From Achromobacter aegrifaciens (GTDB lineage Bacteria > Pseudomonadota > Gammaproteobacteria > Burkholderiales > Burkholderiaceae_B): a stretch of 64,000 bases of DNA. Under the pieces are notes generated by a model. It did no database searches, was not told where the DNA came from, and worked only from the letters and a program-made list of their open reading frames with translations. The DNA lies in contig NZ_CADIJY010000003.1 in assembly GCF_902859735.1 (NCBI RefSeq), forward strand, positions 372,001 to 436,000. The letters are read 5' to 3'. The translations under genes and the position numbers were made by a program. This document shows, piece by piece, positions 9,759 through 18,552 of this stretch (position 1 is its first letter; each line of letters starts with the position of its first letter).

Positions 9759-10988
9759 TCAGCCTGGCGGCCCTGCGCCGAGTGCCGCGTGCGTCGCGCA
9801 TACCAGGCGATGGGCGCGTTCATCGAGCAGCACCGTGCGTCCCATGCGGTTCATGGTGTAGGCAAAGGAAAGCCGGCGCTGCGGCCAGGCGAAAGCCAGC
9901 GACCCGCCAGCGCCCGTGTGGCCGTAGGCCTCGTCGCCGAAGCAGGCGCTGTCCAGGCCTTGCGCGCGGTTATCCATCTGGCGCATGAAGCCGCTGGCGT
10001 AGCGCGTGGGTACGCGCAGGCAGGCGTCGTCGTCCGTGCGCGCCGACAGGGCCGTGGCCGCGGCCAGCGTGTCCTCGCGCAGCAGGCGCACGCTGTCGCG
10101 CTGGCCGCCCAGCGCCAGTGTGCCGTACAGACGCGCCAGGCTGCGCGCATTGCCGATGCCGCCAGCCGCGCACAGCCCGGCTGCGTGGCCGGCGCGGCTG
10201 TTGAAGCCGGAAGGGCGCCAGCCGCCGGTGTTCTTGGCGTACAGCGCGGTAGGGCTTTCGGGCTCGTCCTTCAGGGACTGCTCGAAGGGACTGAACGGCG
10301 CTTGCGGCGCAGGCGGAGGCACGATGGGTGCGACCCGGGCTTCCTCCGTTTCCGGCAAGCCGATCCAGAAGTCCAGGTCCAGCGGCTGCGCGATATGGCG
10401 GCGGAAGAATTCGCCGGGCATGCAGCCGCTCAGCCTGCGCACCAGCTCACCGACCAGCCAGCCGTAGGTCAGGCCGTGGTAGGCCACGCGTTCGCCCGGA
10501 GCCCAGAAAGGCGCGGCCCCGGCCAGCCGGCGGGTCATGCCCTCCCAGTCGAAAGCGGCGTCAGCGGGTAGCGGCTCGCGCAGCGCGGGCAGGCCAGCGG
10601 TATGGTTGAGCAGCATGCGCGGGGTGGTGGTGGCCTTGCCTGCTGCGGCGTATTCGGGCCAGTAGCGGGCGACAGGGGCGTCCAAATCCAGCTCTCCCGC
10701 CTCGGCCAGCATGTGGGCGCAGAGCGCCGTGGCCGGCTTGGTATTGGAGAACACGATACAGACCGTGTCGCGCTGCCAGGGCTGGCTGCGGTCCGTGTCG
10801 GCCCATCCTGCCCACAGGTCGACCACCGGATAGCCGTCGACTTCGATGGCGACGGACGCGCCGAGCTCGCCACCGTCCTGGAAGTTGCGCGCGAATGCTG
10901 CGCGTACTGGTTCGAAGGCGGGATCGCAGTAGCCGTGTATGGCCGGCGCCGCGGGTGCAAGCGCCGGAGACGAGGTTGCGGCGGCCAT
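9759..10988 (-). CDS. Serine beta-lactamase-fold hydrolase/esterase
   Basis: A 409-aa class C beta-lactamase-like protein. The nucleophile motif is S81-N-T-K84 (SxxK), the tyrosine motif is Y170-H-G after PGERVA, and HTGAGG near the C-terminus corresponds to the KTG box. There is no signal peptide, so it should be cytoplasmic. Proteins of this type (EstB-like) are usually esterases, amidases or transacylases rather than antibiotic-resistance enzymes. The ATG at 10988 lies 2 bp after the PhyH gene stop, which places it in the catabolic operon. It may open an ester, amide or lactone bond of the imported substrate. Confidence 0.85.
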   Translation of the reverse strand: MAAATSSPALAPAAPAIHGYCDPAFEPVRAAFARNFQDGGELGASVAIEVDGYPVVDLWAGWADTDRSQPWQRDTVCIVFSNTKPATALCAHMLAEAGELDLDAPVARYWPEYAAAGKATTTPRMLLNHTAGLPALREPLPADAAFDWEGMTRRLAGAAPFWAPGERVAYHGLTYGWLVGELVRRLSGCMPGEFFRRHIAQPLDLDFWIGLPETEEARVAPIVPPPAPQAPFSPFEQSLKDEPESPTALYAKNTGGWRPSGFNSRAGHAAGLCAAGGIGNARSLARLYGTLALGGQRDSVRLLREDTLAAATALSARTDDDACLRVPTRYASGFMRQMDNRAQGLDSACFGDEAYGHTGAGGSLAFAWPQRRLSFAYTMNRMGRTVLLDERAHRLVCATHAALGAGPPG

Positions 10989-10990
10989 GG

Positions 10991-11920
10991 TCAGCGCGTC
11001 AATGGCGCGCGCGCGCCGTAGCCCAGCAGGTAGCGCGCGTCGTTGGACAGCGCGGCCGCGACGCCTTCGGGCAGCGTGCTGGTGAAGTCGGCGAAGCCGC
11101 GCAGCCAGGACACGTTGTAGTTGCAGAGTATGGCGCGGCGCTCGCGGTCGGTATGGTTCGGGCCGGAGCGGTGCCAGGTGTTGGACAGCCAGATGGCGAC
11201 CGAGCCGGCGGGTGCGGTCAGCGTGACCTCGCCGTCCAGCGGGCCGCTGCCCCACGGTGGCGACTTGCGCAGCTTGTGGCTGCGCGGCATGACCCGCGTG
11301 GCGCCGTTGTCGGCGGTGAAATCGTCCAGCATCCAGACGTTCTGCAGCGTCAGCGGAAACTCCGGCAGCGGCTCGGCGATCTGGCCCAGCGGCGCATCCA
11401 CGTGCCAGGCGCCGCCGCCTGTGCCGGGGCCGATGCTGGTGGCCTGGAAGTCGTGCAGGTTGCAGTCCTGGCCCATCACGCTGCGAACCATGGGCAACAC
11501 CGCCGGGTGCTCGATCAGCGGGATCATGTCGGGCGCCTTGTTCAGCAGGTTCCAGACGCGTTGCGACTTGTCGTCGTCGAACAGGGTGGGCAAGTGCAGG
11601 AAGTTCTTCGACACTTTGTTGATGGGTACCGGCCAGCGCGTGTTTTCGTTGTCGCGGCGATACTGGTGCACGCGCGCCACCATGCGCTGCGCTTCCATGT
11701 CGCTCACCGTGTAGTGGCGCTTATAGTAGGCCAGGATGTCGTCATCGTCCTCGTGCCGTTCGTCGTCCAGCGGGAACGGATCGGCGCGTTCCGCGGCCAT
11801 CAGTCCGGACACGCATTCGCGCGCCTGTTCCAGCTGTGCGGCGTCCAGCACGTTTTCAATGACGGCGTAGCCTTCTTCGGCGAGCTGGTGTTGCAAAGCC
11901 TGCAGATCGAGTTGCTTCAT
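10991..11920 (-). CDS. PhyH-family Fe(II)/2-oxoglutarate dioxygenase 1
   Basis: A 309-aa non-haem iron oxygenase of the phytanoyl-CoA dioxygenase family. The iron ligands are visible as H173-x-D175 (WHVDAP) and H250 (TWHRSG), and the 2-oxoglutarate-binding arginine is R261 or R262. Such enzymes hydroxylate unactivated carbons in the cytoplasm, using O2 and 2-oxoglutarate. It belongs to the nine-gene operon and is not a close copy of the second PhyH protein at 13489, so the two probably act on different positions or intermediates. An acidic stretch (ERHEDDDD) lies at residues 54-61. Confidence 0.88.
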   Translation of the reverse strand: MKQLDLQALQHQLAEEGYAVIENVLDAAQLEQARECVSGLMAAERADPFPLDDERHEDDDDILAYYKRHYTVSDMEAQRMVARVHQYRRDNENTRWPVPINKVSKNFLHLPTLFDDDKSQRVWNLLNKAPDMIPLIEHPAVLPMVRSVMGQDCNLHDFQATSIGPGTGGGAWHVDAPLGQIAEPLPEFPLTLQNVWMLDDFTADNGATRVMPRSHKLRKSPPWGSGPLDGEVTLTAPAGSVAIWLSNTWHRSGPNHTDRERRAILCNYNVSWLRGFADFTSTLPEGVAAALSNDARYLLGYGARAPLTR

Positions 11921-11944
11921 GTTCCTCCCCTTTTATGTGGAATG

Positions 11945-13492
11945 TCACTGCGAATTCGGGCCGGGCACGGCCACGGGCGCGAGAGCGCTGCGTGCGAGCT
12001 TGCCTATGCTGGTGCGCGGCAAGGCTGCCGTCGCGCCGATGCGGCGCGGCACTTTGTAGCCGGCCAGGTGCGCGGCGCAATGCGCCTGCAGGGCGGCCAT
12101 GTCCAGGCGTTGGCCGGGCGCGGGCGTGACCCAGGCGTGGACCACCTGGCCCAGCCGCTCGTCGGCCACGCCGAAGGCGGCTGCTTCGCCGACTTCGGGG
12201 CGCGACAGCAGCACCTGTTCCACTTCCAGCGGATAGACCTTGAAGCCGCCCACGTTGATGCAGTCGTGCCGGCGGCCCCGCAGATGGAGATAGCCCTCGT
12301 CGTCCAGGATGGCGACGTCGCCGGTGTAGAACCAGCCTTCGCGCAGCGCTTGCGCGGACTCTGGCGCCGCTTGGCGGTAACCTGCCATCACGTGCGGCCC
12401 GCGCACGCGGATTTCGCCGGGCTGGCCCGGCGGCATGACGCGGCTGGCGCCATCCAGGTCCACCACCTGCAGTTCGCCGCCTGGCACGGGCAAGCCCACC
12501 GAACCGGGTTTGCGTGGACGGTGCATGGGATTGAAGGCCAGGCAGGGACCCGCCTCGCTCATGCCGTAGCCCTCATGGATGGGGCAACCGGCGCGCAACT
12601 CGAAACGCGTCAGGGTTTCGCGCGGCAGCGGCGCCGCGCCGGAGAAGCAGGCGCGCAGGCTGCCGAGTTTTTCAGGCTGGAAGGCCGTGCTCAGCAACAG
12701 GTCATGGAAGATTGCGGGCGCGCCCGGCAGCAGGGTCACGCCGTGGGCGGCGATGGCCTCGATGGTGCGGGCGGCATCGAAGCGCCGCATCACCACCAGC
12801 TCGCCGCGGGCATGCAAGCTCAAGTAGAGCGACATGGAGACGGCCGACACATGGAATAGCGGCATCACGCAGAGCACCACCTCCGAATCGCGCCGCGTCG
12901 GCAGCCAGGCTTCGCGCTGCGCGATGTTGTAGGCGATCTGTCGGTGCAGGATGTTGACGCCCTTGGGGCGTCCGGTGGTGCCGCCGGTGTATTGCAGCGT
13001 GGCCAGATCTTCATGCCGCGGCAGGTCTTCGGGCAGGGCGCAGGCCTGCGGCAGCATCTCCAGCAGGCCGGCGCCGTTGCCTGTGCGGAGAATGGCGCCG
13101 GCATCCAGGCCCGGGCACAAGGTGCTCAGATCCAGCTTCACGCTGTCGTCATGCAGCAGCATGCAAGGCTCGGCGTCTTCCAGCATATAGGCCAGCTCGC
13201 GCTCGCGATAGCCTGGGTTCAGCGGCACGGCCTGCGCGCGCAGCGCATGCACTGCAAAGGTGGCAACGGCCAGGTCCAGCGAGTTCTGCATCAACAGGGC
13301 CACCCGGTCGCCGGGCCGCACGCGTTCGCCCAGGCGGCGTGCCAAAGCTCCAGCCAAGCCGGCGTATTGCGCATAGTTCAGGCGCACGCCTTCGAAGGAC
13401 AGCGCGGGAAGATCGGGCGCTTCGAGAGCGGCGTCGCGCAGCAGATGGATCACCGAATCCGGGACCCTGGGCAGGGCGGGGGCGTTCATCAT
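11945..13492 (-). CDS. Acyl-CoA ligase (AMP-forming, ANL superfamily)
   Basis: A 515-aa adenylate-forming ligase. The P-loop YTGGTTGRPKG is at residues 169-179. The hinge region has GWFYTGDVAILDDEGYLHLRGR followed by the INVGGFKVYPLEVE core motif. The catalytic lysine is K498 in TSIGKLA. It would activate a carboxylic acid to its CoA ester in the cytoplasm. The ATGATG start overlaps the stop of the upstream PhyH gene by four bases. In the operon it supplies CoA-ester formation between or after the two hydroxylation steps. The acyl specificity cannot be told from sequence. Confidence 0.9.
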   Translation of the reverse strand: MMNAPALPRVPDSVIHLLRDAALEAPDLPALSFEGVRLNYAQYAGLAGALARRLGERVRPGDRVALLMQNSLDLAVATFAVHALRAQAVPLNPGYRERELAYMLEDAEPCMLLHDDSVKLDLSTLCPGLDAGAILRTGNGAGLLEMLPQACALPEDLPRHEDLATLQYTGGTTGRPKGVNILHRQIAYNIAQREAWLPTRRDSEVVLCVMPLFHVSAVSMSLYLSLHARGELVVMRRFDAARTIEAIAAHGVTLLPGAPAIFHDLLLSTAFQPEKLGSLRACFSGAAPLPRETLTRFELRAGCPIHEGYGMSEAGPCLAFNPMHRPRKPGSVGLPVPGGELQVVDLDGASRVMPPGQPGEIRVRGPHVMAGYRQAAPESAQALREGWFYTGDVAILDDEGYLHLRGRRHDCINVGGFKVYPLEVEQVLLSRPEVGEAAAFGVADERLGQVVHAWVTPAPGQRLDMAALQAHCAAHLAGYKVPRRIGATAALPRTSIGKLARSALAPVAVPGPNSQ

Positions 13493-14337
13493 GCCTTGCG
13501 CTCGGCAGCCTTGCGGGCGGCCTTGGCGTCGCTGGCCTGCCAGACCGTGGGCCGGCCAGCGCCGCCCAGCAGGGTGATGGGGTCGGTATTGTCGATGTGG
13601 CCGTACTGCCCCTTGTAGATGCTGTAGCCGCACAATTCCTGCAGGCGGCGCGGGAAGCTTCTCGCCACCTCGGCCGGAATGCCGAGCTGCAGGTTTTCCT
13701 GTTGCCGCATCCATCCGGCGCAGTAGTAGCACGACAACGCGTAACGGCGGGCGTTGCTGTTGTTGGCGCCGCCCTTGTGCCACAGCGCGCTGTCGAACAG
13801 CATGACACTGCCCGCCTTCATGGTGGCCTGCACGGTGTCTATGTCCTGCGCGCCGTAGGGCGGAGACGAATCGTAGCGATGACTGCCGGGCACGATGTGG
13901 GTGGCGCCGTTCTCGGCCGTGAAATCGCTCAAGGCCCAGATGGCATTGACCGCCAGCGGCGGGCGCGGGCGCGGCAGCGCCAGTTGCTGGGTATCTTCGT
14001 GCAGGGGCTGGGCGCCTTGGCCCGGCGCCAGCGTCAGTGAGCACAGCGACGACAGCAGCAGCTCGCGGTCCAGCAGGCGTTCGGCCAGGCTCAGCACGTC
14101 GGGCTGCAGCGGCACGTCCCAGAAGCGTGGATCGTAGACCAGCAGGTTGTTGATGCGCACCGTCTTGCGGCCTTCGAACGAGGTCTGGGCGTAACCGAGG
14201 TTGTGCTCGGCCTCGATCCGGATCAGGGCTTCCTGCAACTGGCTGACCTGCTCGGGCGGGATGATTCCCGGCAGCACCACGAATCCGTCGCGTTCAAAGG
14301 CTGCGATCCGCTCGTCGAGCGGTTCGGGCGTGGACAT
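13489..14337 (-). CDS. PhyH-family Fe(II)/2-oxoglutarate dioxygenase 2
   Basis: A 282-aa phytanoyl-CoA dioxygenase-type enzyme. The iron ligands are H113-x-D115 (PLHEDTQ) and H187 (LWHKGG), and R198 is the likely 2-oxoglutarate anchor. FTAENGATHIVPGSH is a typical core-strand motif shared with the other PhyH protein of the operon. It is the first gene of the nine-gene leftward operon. The ATG at 14337 has AGGAGA 8 nt upstream, which fixes the start. It faces the divergent AraC regulator, so its promoter lies in 14338-14502. Confidence 0.88.
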   Translation of the reverse strand: MSTPEPLDERIAAFERDGFVVLPGIIPPEQVSQLQEALIRIEAEHNLGYAQTSFEGRKTVRINNLLVYDPRFWDVPLQPDVLSLAERLLDRELLLSSLCSLTLAPGQGAQPLHEDTQQLALPRPRPPLAVNAIWALSDFTAENGATHIVPGSHRYDSSPPYGAQDIDTVQATMKAGSVMLFDSALWHKGGANNSNARRYALSCYYCAGWMRQQENLQLGIPAEVARSFPRRLQELCGYSIYKGQYGHIDNTDPITLLGGAGRPTVWQASDAKAARKAAERKA

Positions 14338-14420
14338 CTTTTGTCTCCTGATTGGGCCTGGATCTGAGTCCGGCGATATAGGTCTGTGCGTATAATCGGC
14401 CGGTAGTCTTCGCCCTGCCA

Positions 14421-14456
14421 GCGCGTAGCGTCCACGGCAGTGGCGCAAAGCGTCCA
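14421..14456. promoter_or_regulatory. Tandem direct repeat, candidate AraC-regulator operator
   Basis: GCGCGTAGCGTCCA (14421-14434) and GCGCAAAGCGTCCA (14443-14456) are direct repeats with 12 of 14 bases identical. They are exactly 22 bp apart, about two helical turns. That is the usual geometry for the two half-sites of an AraC-family activator. They lie between the divergent oxygenase operon and the AraC gene. A TATAAT at 14391-14396 is nearby. Confidence 0.55.
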
Positions 14457-14502
14457 TCCCCTAGAAGATGGCGGCCCCAGTCGGCATGATCCGGTACTCA
14501 AC

Positions 14503-15468
14503 ATGAGCGCGCAGGCCTACCACCACACCACCGATGTCATAGCGCCGCAGGAGCAGTTCGCGTATTGGCGCGATGCAATCTGCGATGCCTACGTGCCGCT
14601 CGAACCCGAGCGTGACGCCGCGCGCAGCTTTCGCGGCCAGATCGACGGCCTGCTGCTGCCGGACCTGCACGGCTCGACCATCACCGCCCAATCCCATGTG
14701 GTCAGGCTGTCCGCGGCCGGTCTCTCGGCCCGCAAGCAATCCCCATTCTTCGCCAATTTGCTGTGCGCGGGAGAGGCCCTGGTTTCGCAGGACGGAAGCG
14801 CCATGCGGGCGCGGGCTGGCGACGTCTACGTGGTGGATTGCGCTTCGCCCTGGGAAGTCGACTTCCGCACCGATTTCCGCATGTTCTGCATAGAAATCCC
14901 GGAAGGCCTCTTGCGGCCGCAACTGGGCCGGCGCGGGCGGCTGGCCATGCCGGTGCTGGACGGAAGTTCAGGGGCAGGGCGGGTGCTGGCCAGCTACATG
15001 CGCCTGGTCAGCGAACTGCCGGCAAACGAGTTGCAGCAGGTGCAGGCGCTGATGGTCAGGCATTGCAGCGAACTGCTGTCGCGGACGCAGCTCGAAGGGG
15101 CGGATGCCGGCGCGCAGATCGCCGAACGGGTGCGCCACGAAGTCCTGGACCGCATTCTGGCGCTGGTGCAGCGGCGTTTGGCCGATCGCGGCCTGACGCC
15201 GGCTTCGGCCAGCGAGGAGCTCGGCATCTCCCGCAGCTATCTGTTCAAGATCATGGCCGAGCATGGCCTGAGCTTCAGCGCTTACGTGCGGCAGTGCCGG
15301 CTGGAAAGGTGCCGCCTGGCCATCGAGGCCCAGCCTGGCCGCTCCATCGCGGACATCGCCGCCAGCTGGGGATTCGAGGAAGTTTCCACGTTCAATCGGG
15401 CGTACCGCGCGCACTATGGCCGCTCGCCAGGCAGCGAGCGCGGCGGTGCGCCCTTGCGGGCTGAATAG
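14503..15468 (+). CDS. AraC-family regulator of the oxygenase/Liv operon
   Basis: A 321-aa regulator. The N-terminal ~200 residues match the AraC-binding-like sensor domain found in many beta-proteobacterial regulators. The C-terminal ~100 residues are a double helix-turn-helix (SEELGISRSYLFKIM, then SIADIAASWGFEEVSTFNRAYR). It is divergent from the nine-gene catabolic operon, with a 22-bp-spaced direct repeat between them, so it very likely activates that operon when the substrate is present. I chose ATG 14503 (MSAQAYHH); ATG 14440 would add 21 poorly ordered residues. Neither start has a strong ribosome-binding site. Confidence 0.87.
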   Translation: MSAQAYHHTTDVIAPQEQFAYWRDAICDAYVPLEPERDAARSFRGQIDGLLLPDLHGSTITAQSHVVRLSAAGLSARKQSPFFANLLCAGEALVSQDGSAMRARAGDVYVVDCASPWEVDFRTDFRMFCIEIPEGLLRPQLGRRGRLAMPVLDGSSGAGRVLASYMRLVSELPANELQQVQALMVRHCSELLSRTQLEGADAGAQIAERVRHEVLDRILALVQRRLADRGLTPASASEELGISRSYLFKIMAEHGLSFSAYVRQCRLERCRLAIEAQPGRSIADIAASWGFEEVSTFNRAYRAHYGRSPGSERGGAPLRAE

Positions 15469-15474
15469 CGCGCA

Positions 15475-15795
15475 TCACCATTTGCCCTGGCCCTGCGACT
15501 GCTGCATCTGCGGGGCGTTGGCAGGCCTGACCGTGTCGACATACTTCCGGTAGGCGGCGACATACTCGGGGCTATTGATGTCAGGGGTGCTGTCGCTGTC
15601 CCAGTTTCTTTCAACGCCGGATTGCTTCCAGGCGGCCAGGTCGCGTTCGACTTGATCGCGGCTGAGTTGGACGTCGGAGGGCGGAGCTGCGGTGGTTGGG
15701 GCGGCGGACATTTGCGCGGCCACGGGGCCGGAGAGCAGGGCGCAGGCCGCCAGGACGACGGGAATCATGGCGCGGACGGTTAGGGCAGTTTTCAT
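15475..15795 (-). CDS. Small exported protein, DUF4148-like
   Basis: A 106-aa protein with a signal peptide (MKTALTVRAMIPVVLAACAL, cleavage after VAAQ). It is followed by a short helical region with LSRDQVERDLAAWKQSG, then a Gln-rich tail. Small exported proteins of this build (DUF4148-like) are common in Burkholderiales and have no known function. AGGAG lies 7 nt before the ATG. It is convergent with the AraC gene, 6 bp from that gene's stop. The family assignment is tentative. Confidence 0.65.
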   Translation of the reverse strand: MKTALTVRAMIPVVLAACALLSGPVAAQMSAAPTTAAPPSDVQLSRDQVERDLAAWKQSGVERNWDSDSTPDINSPEYVAAYRKYVDTVRPANAPQMQQSQGQGKW

Positions 15796-16096
15796 GAAAT
15801 GCTCCTGATGACGAGAGTGACCGCAGCATTGGAGACCGGTGTCCATGGGGGCTCGCGGCAATGCAGCCCGGTGCAGGGACAGCTGCGCAACCGGATTGGC
15901 GCATTGGTTTTTTTCTTGGGCAGGCCGGCCCGGCCCGCGGCGCGCGCGGACACGCACCTGGCGCTGGGTTCCACCGCCAGGTTTACGACTCGGGCCGGAC
16001 CGGGCGTCCGGGCCTCATGCCTTTGTGCTCATCGTAGGACGGCGCGGGTGGGCGCCACATACTCAATATTGGGTACGTCATACCGATGGCGCGCGC
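15796..16096. other. 301-bp intergenic stretch with one palindrome
   Basis: There is no credible gene. It must hold the promoter of the small exported protein. A 16-bp near-palindrome, TACTCAATATTGGGTA (14 of 16 bases paired), lies at 16060-16075, just past the LuxR-type gene's stop. It could be a regulator site or a transcript-end hairpin. Confidence 0.35.
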
Positions 16097-17182
16097 TCAG
16101 AGCAGCGAGGCGAGCCTGACCAGTTCGGACTGGCGATTGCATTCCATCTTGTTGAGCAGGGACGCCACCTGTTTACGCACGGTCAGCACCGAGGCGTGGC
16201 GCAGGGTCGCGACTTCCTCCACGCTGTGTCCCATCGCAAGACCGGCCAGCACAGCGGCTTCCGCGTGCGTGATCGAGAACACGGATTCCAGTCTGTCGAC
16301 GTCCGGTTGGGAAAAGGCGCTTTTTCTGCGCATGCGCACCAGCAGCATGCGGCTGCCGATCAGGCTCAGCGCTTGCGGGGCCGCGCTGATGTCGATCCAG
16401 GTCAATTCGCCCCATCCGGCGGCTGCCGCCAGGGACCGCGCCTTGCCGTCGCGCGCGACCGCCTGGCAATACGCGTCGAACAAGGCCTGTATCTTCGCGT
16501 CGGGATGGCGCAGCTTGCCGCCGCGCACGTTCCAGCCATGGCCGTCGCTCAGATAGTGCATGGCGAGGGCCGATCTCTTGTCTACCATCGCGTCGTGGCT
16601 GACCAGCAGCACGGCTTCGCCGACATCCGAGAGTGCGCTTTCAATGGCTGTCCAACCGATGGCGAGCGCCTTTTCGCGTTGGGCCAACCGGCTTTTCAGC
16701 AGGCGGAAGTAATGGGCTACGTCGCCGGACTGAAGCCGTTCGCTGGCCTTGTCGTCCACGGTCGAGCGTTGGAAGGCGATGGCGGCGCGCAGCATGGCGC
16801 TGGATTCGATTACCAGGCACAGCACTTGCGCCATCCGGTGCTTGAGCATGAAGTCCGTGTAGAACTCGGAACGCTGCAGCTGCTTGTGGCCGCACATGTT
16901 GGCGGTATCCAGCCACGTGCCCACGGGCAGCAGCCGCGAGTCCTGTTCGACGATGTCGCAGCTGTAGTAATGGTTGCGGTAGTCCGTGGCGGCGGCTTCG
17001 GGAAAGCTGACGGTGGACAGGTCCAGCAGCTTGTGGCGGGCATCGAAGACGATCAAGGTGCCGCTGTCCGCGCCCACCATGTCGCGGGCGGTCAGCAGGA
17101 TGTCATGCCAGGGCGGATCGGGATCCGCCAGACGGTCCAGGGCTTCGATCGCGCGCCGGACGGCAATCTGGTGTTCGGCCAT
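16097..17182 (-). CDS. LuxR-type helix-turn-helix regulator
   Basis: A 361-aa regulator with a C-terminal LuxR/GerE-type helix-turn-helix (SITHAEAAVLAGLAMGHSVE region, then TVRKQVASLLNKM). A long N-terminal region of unknown fold precedes it and contains HYYSCDIVEQDSRLLP, reminiscent of PAS/GAF-like sensor domains. There is no receiver domain or acyl-homoserine-lactone pocket motif that I can recognise. The ATG at 17182 has GGAGG close upstream and is preferred over 17212. It stands alone, so its targets are unknown. It lies downstream of the binding-protein/sensor operon but separated by 284 bp. Confidence 0.8.
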   Translation of the reverse strand: MAEHQIAVRRAIEALDRLADPDPPWHDILLTARDMVGADSGTLIVFDARHKLLDLSTVSFPEAAATDYRNHYYSCDIVEQDSRLLPVGTWLDTANMCGHKQLQRSEFYTDFMLKHRMAQVLCLVIESSAMLRAAIAFQRSTVDDKASERLQSGDVAHYFRLLKSRLAQREKALAIGWTAIESALSDVGEAVLLVSHDAMVDKRSALAMHYLSDGHGWNVRGGKLRHPDAKIQALFDAYCQAVARDGKARSLAAAAGWGELTWIDISAAPQALSLIGSRMLLVRMRRKSAFSQPDVDRLESVFSITHAEAAVLAGLAMGHSVEEVATLRHASVLTVRKQVASLLNKMECNRQSELVRLASLL

Positions 17183-17466
17183 TTCGTGCCTCCAACTCTG
17201 GTTCAGACGCAAACGCTGTCACGTATCACAGATCGTTGTAGAGGTGGCTCCGGCCAGATCGGGGGAGCGCTGCGCGGCGGTGATTTGCCGGCATGGGAGA
17301 GGCTGGCCGGCCTGGATTGCCGCGGCGCTGCCACAAGGAAATTATCCTCGCAAAACCCCGGGGCGGATGAAAAAAGTGGGTGCATTTTCCGGACAAAAAG
17401 GGTCCGGATTCAGAGGTGGTCTTGGTGTACCGGGTTGTGTATACCAGTGCGGGCGGGGAGATCGCG

Positions 17467-18552
17467 TCAGTGGTGGACGCCGCCGGGCGGACGGACCGCC
17501 GCGCGCCACAGATCCAGGAAATGCCGCTTCTTGAGCGCATCCAGATACACCAGCAGTCCTACGCCCAGCGCCACCGGCCGCACGCCCGCTTCCGGGTTGG
17601 CCGATGCGCTCACGGGCCGCATGCCCGATTGCCGCGCGACCATTTCCTGGCCCCGCGGCGACAGCAGATAGTCCAGGAACATCGCGCCCAGATCCGCCCG
17701 CGGCGCCTGTCGGGGAATGATGGCGGAGCGCGACAGCATCAACGTGTAGTCCTGCGGATAGACGATGGCCAGCGGTGCGCCCAGATCGATGCGGTGCCGG
17801 GTGTAGGACTCCAGCAGGTTGTAGGCCAGCGTGATCTCGCCGCGTTCGAGCTTGTCCAGCGCGTCTTCGGTGGACGCGTGCACGGCCACGCGGTTGCGGC
17901 CCAGTTCGGCCAGCAGCGCGCCAGCCATGCTGTCCAGCCGCGTGTCCTGCGTGGCCGCCAGGTAGCCGATGCCGCTGCCCTCGACGTCGTAAGTGGAGAT
18001 GGCGCCGGCCAGGGGCTGGTCCGGCGCCTGCAGCAGGGACAGCAGCTCGCGCCGGGTGCGCGGCGCCCTTGCGGACGCGAGCTTGCTGGTGTTGTAGACC
18101 ATGACGATGGGATCGGTGCCGATGCTGAAGACCTCGTCGCGCCAGTTGGCCCAGGCGGGCAGGGCGCGGGTCTCCGGCGAGATGTGGGGTTGCGCGTAGC
18201 CGTCGTTGACCAGTTTGGTCTGCAGGTCCATCGCGCTGCTGATGACGATGTCGGGGCCGGATCTGGTTGCCGGCGCCTGCGTGGCGCGGGAGACCGTCCC
18301 GGCATACAGCTCCTGCGTGGACAGCTCGGTGTATTCCAGGCGCAGGCCGGGGTTGAGCCTGCTGAAGTCTTCCAGCACGCCGCGGAACACCTGCACGCTG
18401 TTGGAGGCGTGCACGACCAGTACGTTCCTGCTGTCCGCGGGCCCCAGCGTCAGGCCGTCGGCGCTGGTTTCCGCGGCGTTGCCGGCAGCAAAGGGCAGCA
18501 GCGCGGTGAGCGCCGCCAGCAGGCGCAGGGGTTTCAGGAGATCAAGCTTCAT
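17467..18552 (-). CDS. Periplasmic binding protein in a two-component operon
   Basis: A 361-aa exported extracellular solute-binding protein, type 2 (Fbp/AfuA-like). The signal peptide ends at AAGNAAE, followed by NVLVVHASNSVQVFRGVLEDFSRLNPGLRLEYTEL. No permease or ATPase gene is linked. Instead the gene overlaps the end of the sensor kinase gene by 11 bases and is the third gene of the regulator operon. That suggests it presents a ligand to the sensor rather than to a transporter. The C-terminus (DALKKRHFLDLWRAA) is unremarkable. The ligand may be citrate or another tricarboxylate, given the divergent CitMHS gene. Confidence 0.82.
   Translation of the reverse strand: MKLDLLKPLRLLAALTALLPFAAGNAAETSADGLTLGPADSRNVLVVHASNSVQVFRGVLEDFSRLNPGLRLEYTELSTQELYAGTVSRATQAPATRSGPDIVISSAMDLQTKLVNDGYAQPHISPETRALPAWANWRDEVFSIGTDPIVMVYNTSKLASARAPRTRRELLSLLQAPDQPLAGAISTYDVEGSGIGYLAATQDTRLDSMAGALLAELGRNRVAVHASTEDALDKLERGEITLAYNLLESYTRHRIDLGAPLAIVYPQDYTLMLSRSAIIPRQAPRADLGAMFLDYLLSPRGQEMVARQSGMRPVSASANPEAGVRPVALGVGLLVYLDALKKRHFLDLWRAAVRPPGGVHH

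Noticed and set aside
9759-10988. Antibiotic-resistance beta-lactamase
   Set aside because: There is no signal peptide and the gene is embedded in a catabolic operon, so an esterase or amidase role is more likely.
8381-12859. Long open frames on the plus strand opposite the Liv/PhyH operon
   Set aside because: They are mirror frames of real genes in high-G+C DNA, with Ala/Arg/Gly/His-rich, low-complexity products and no motifs.
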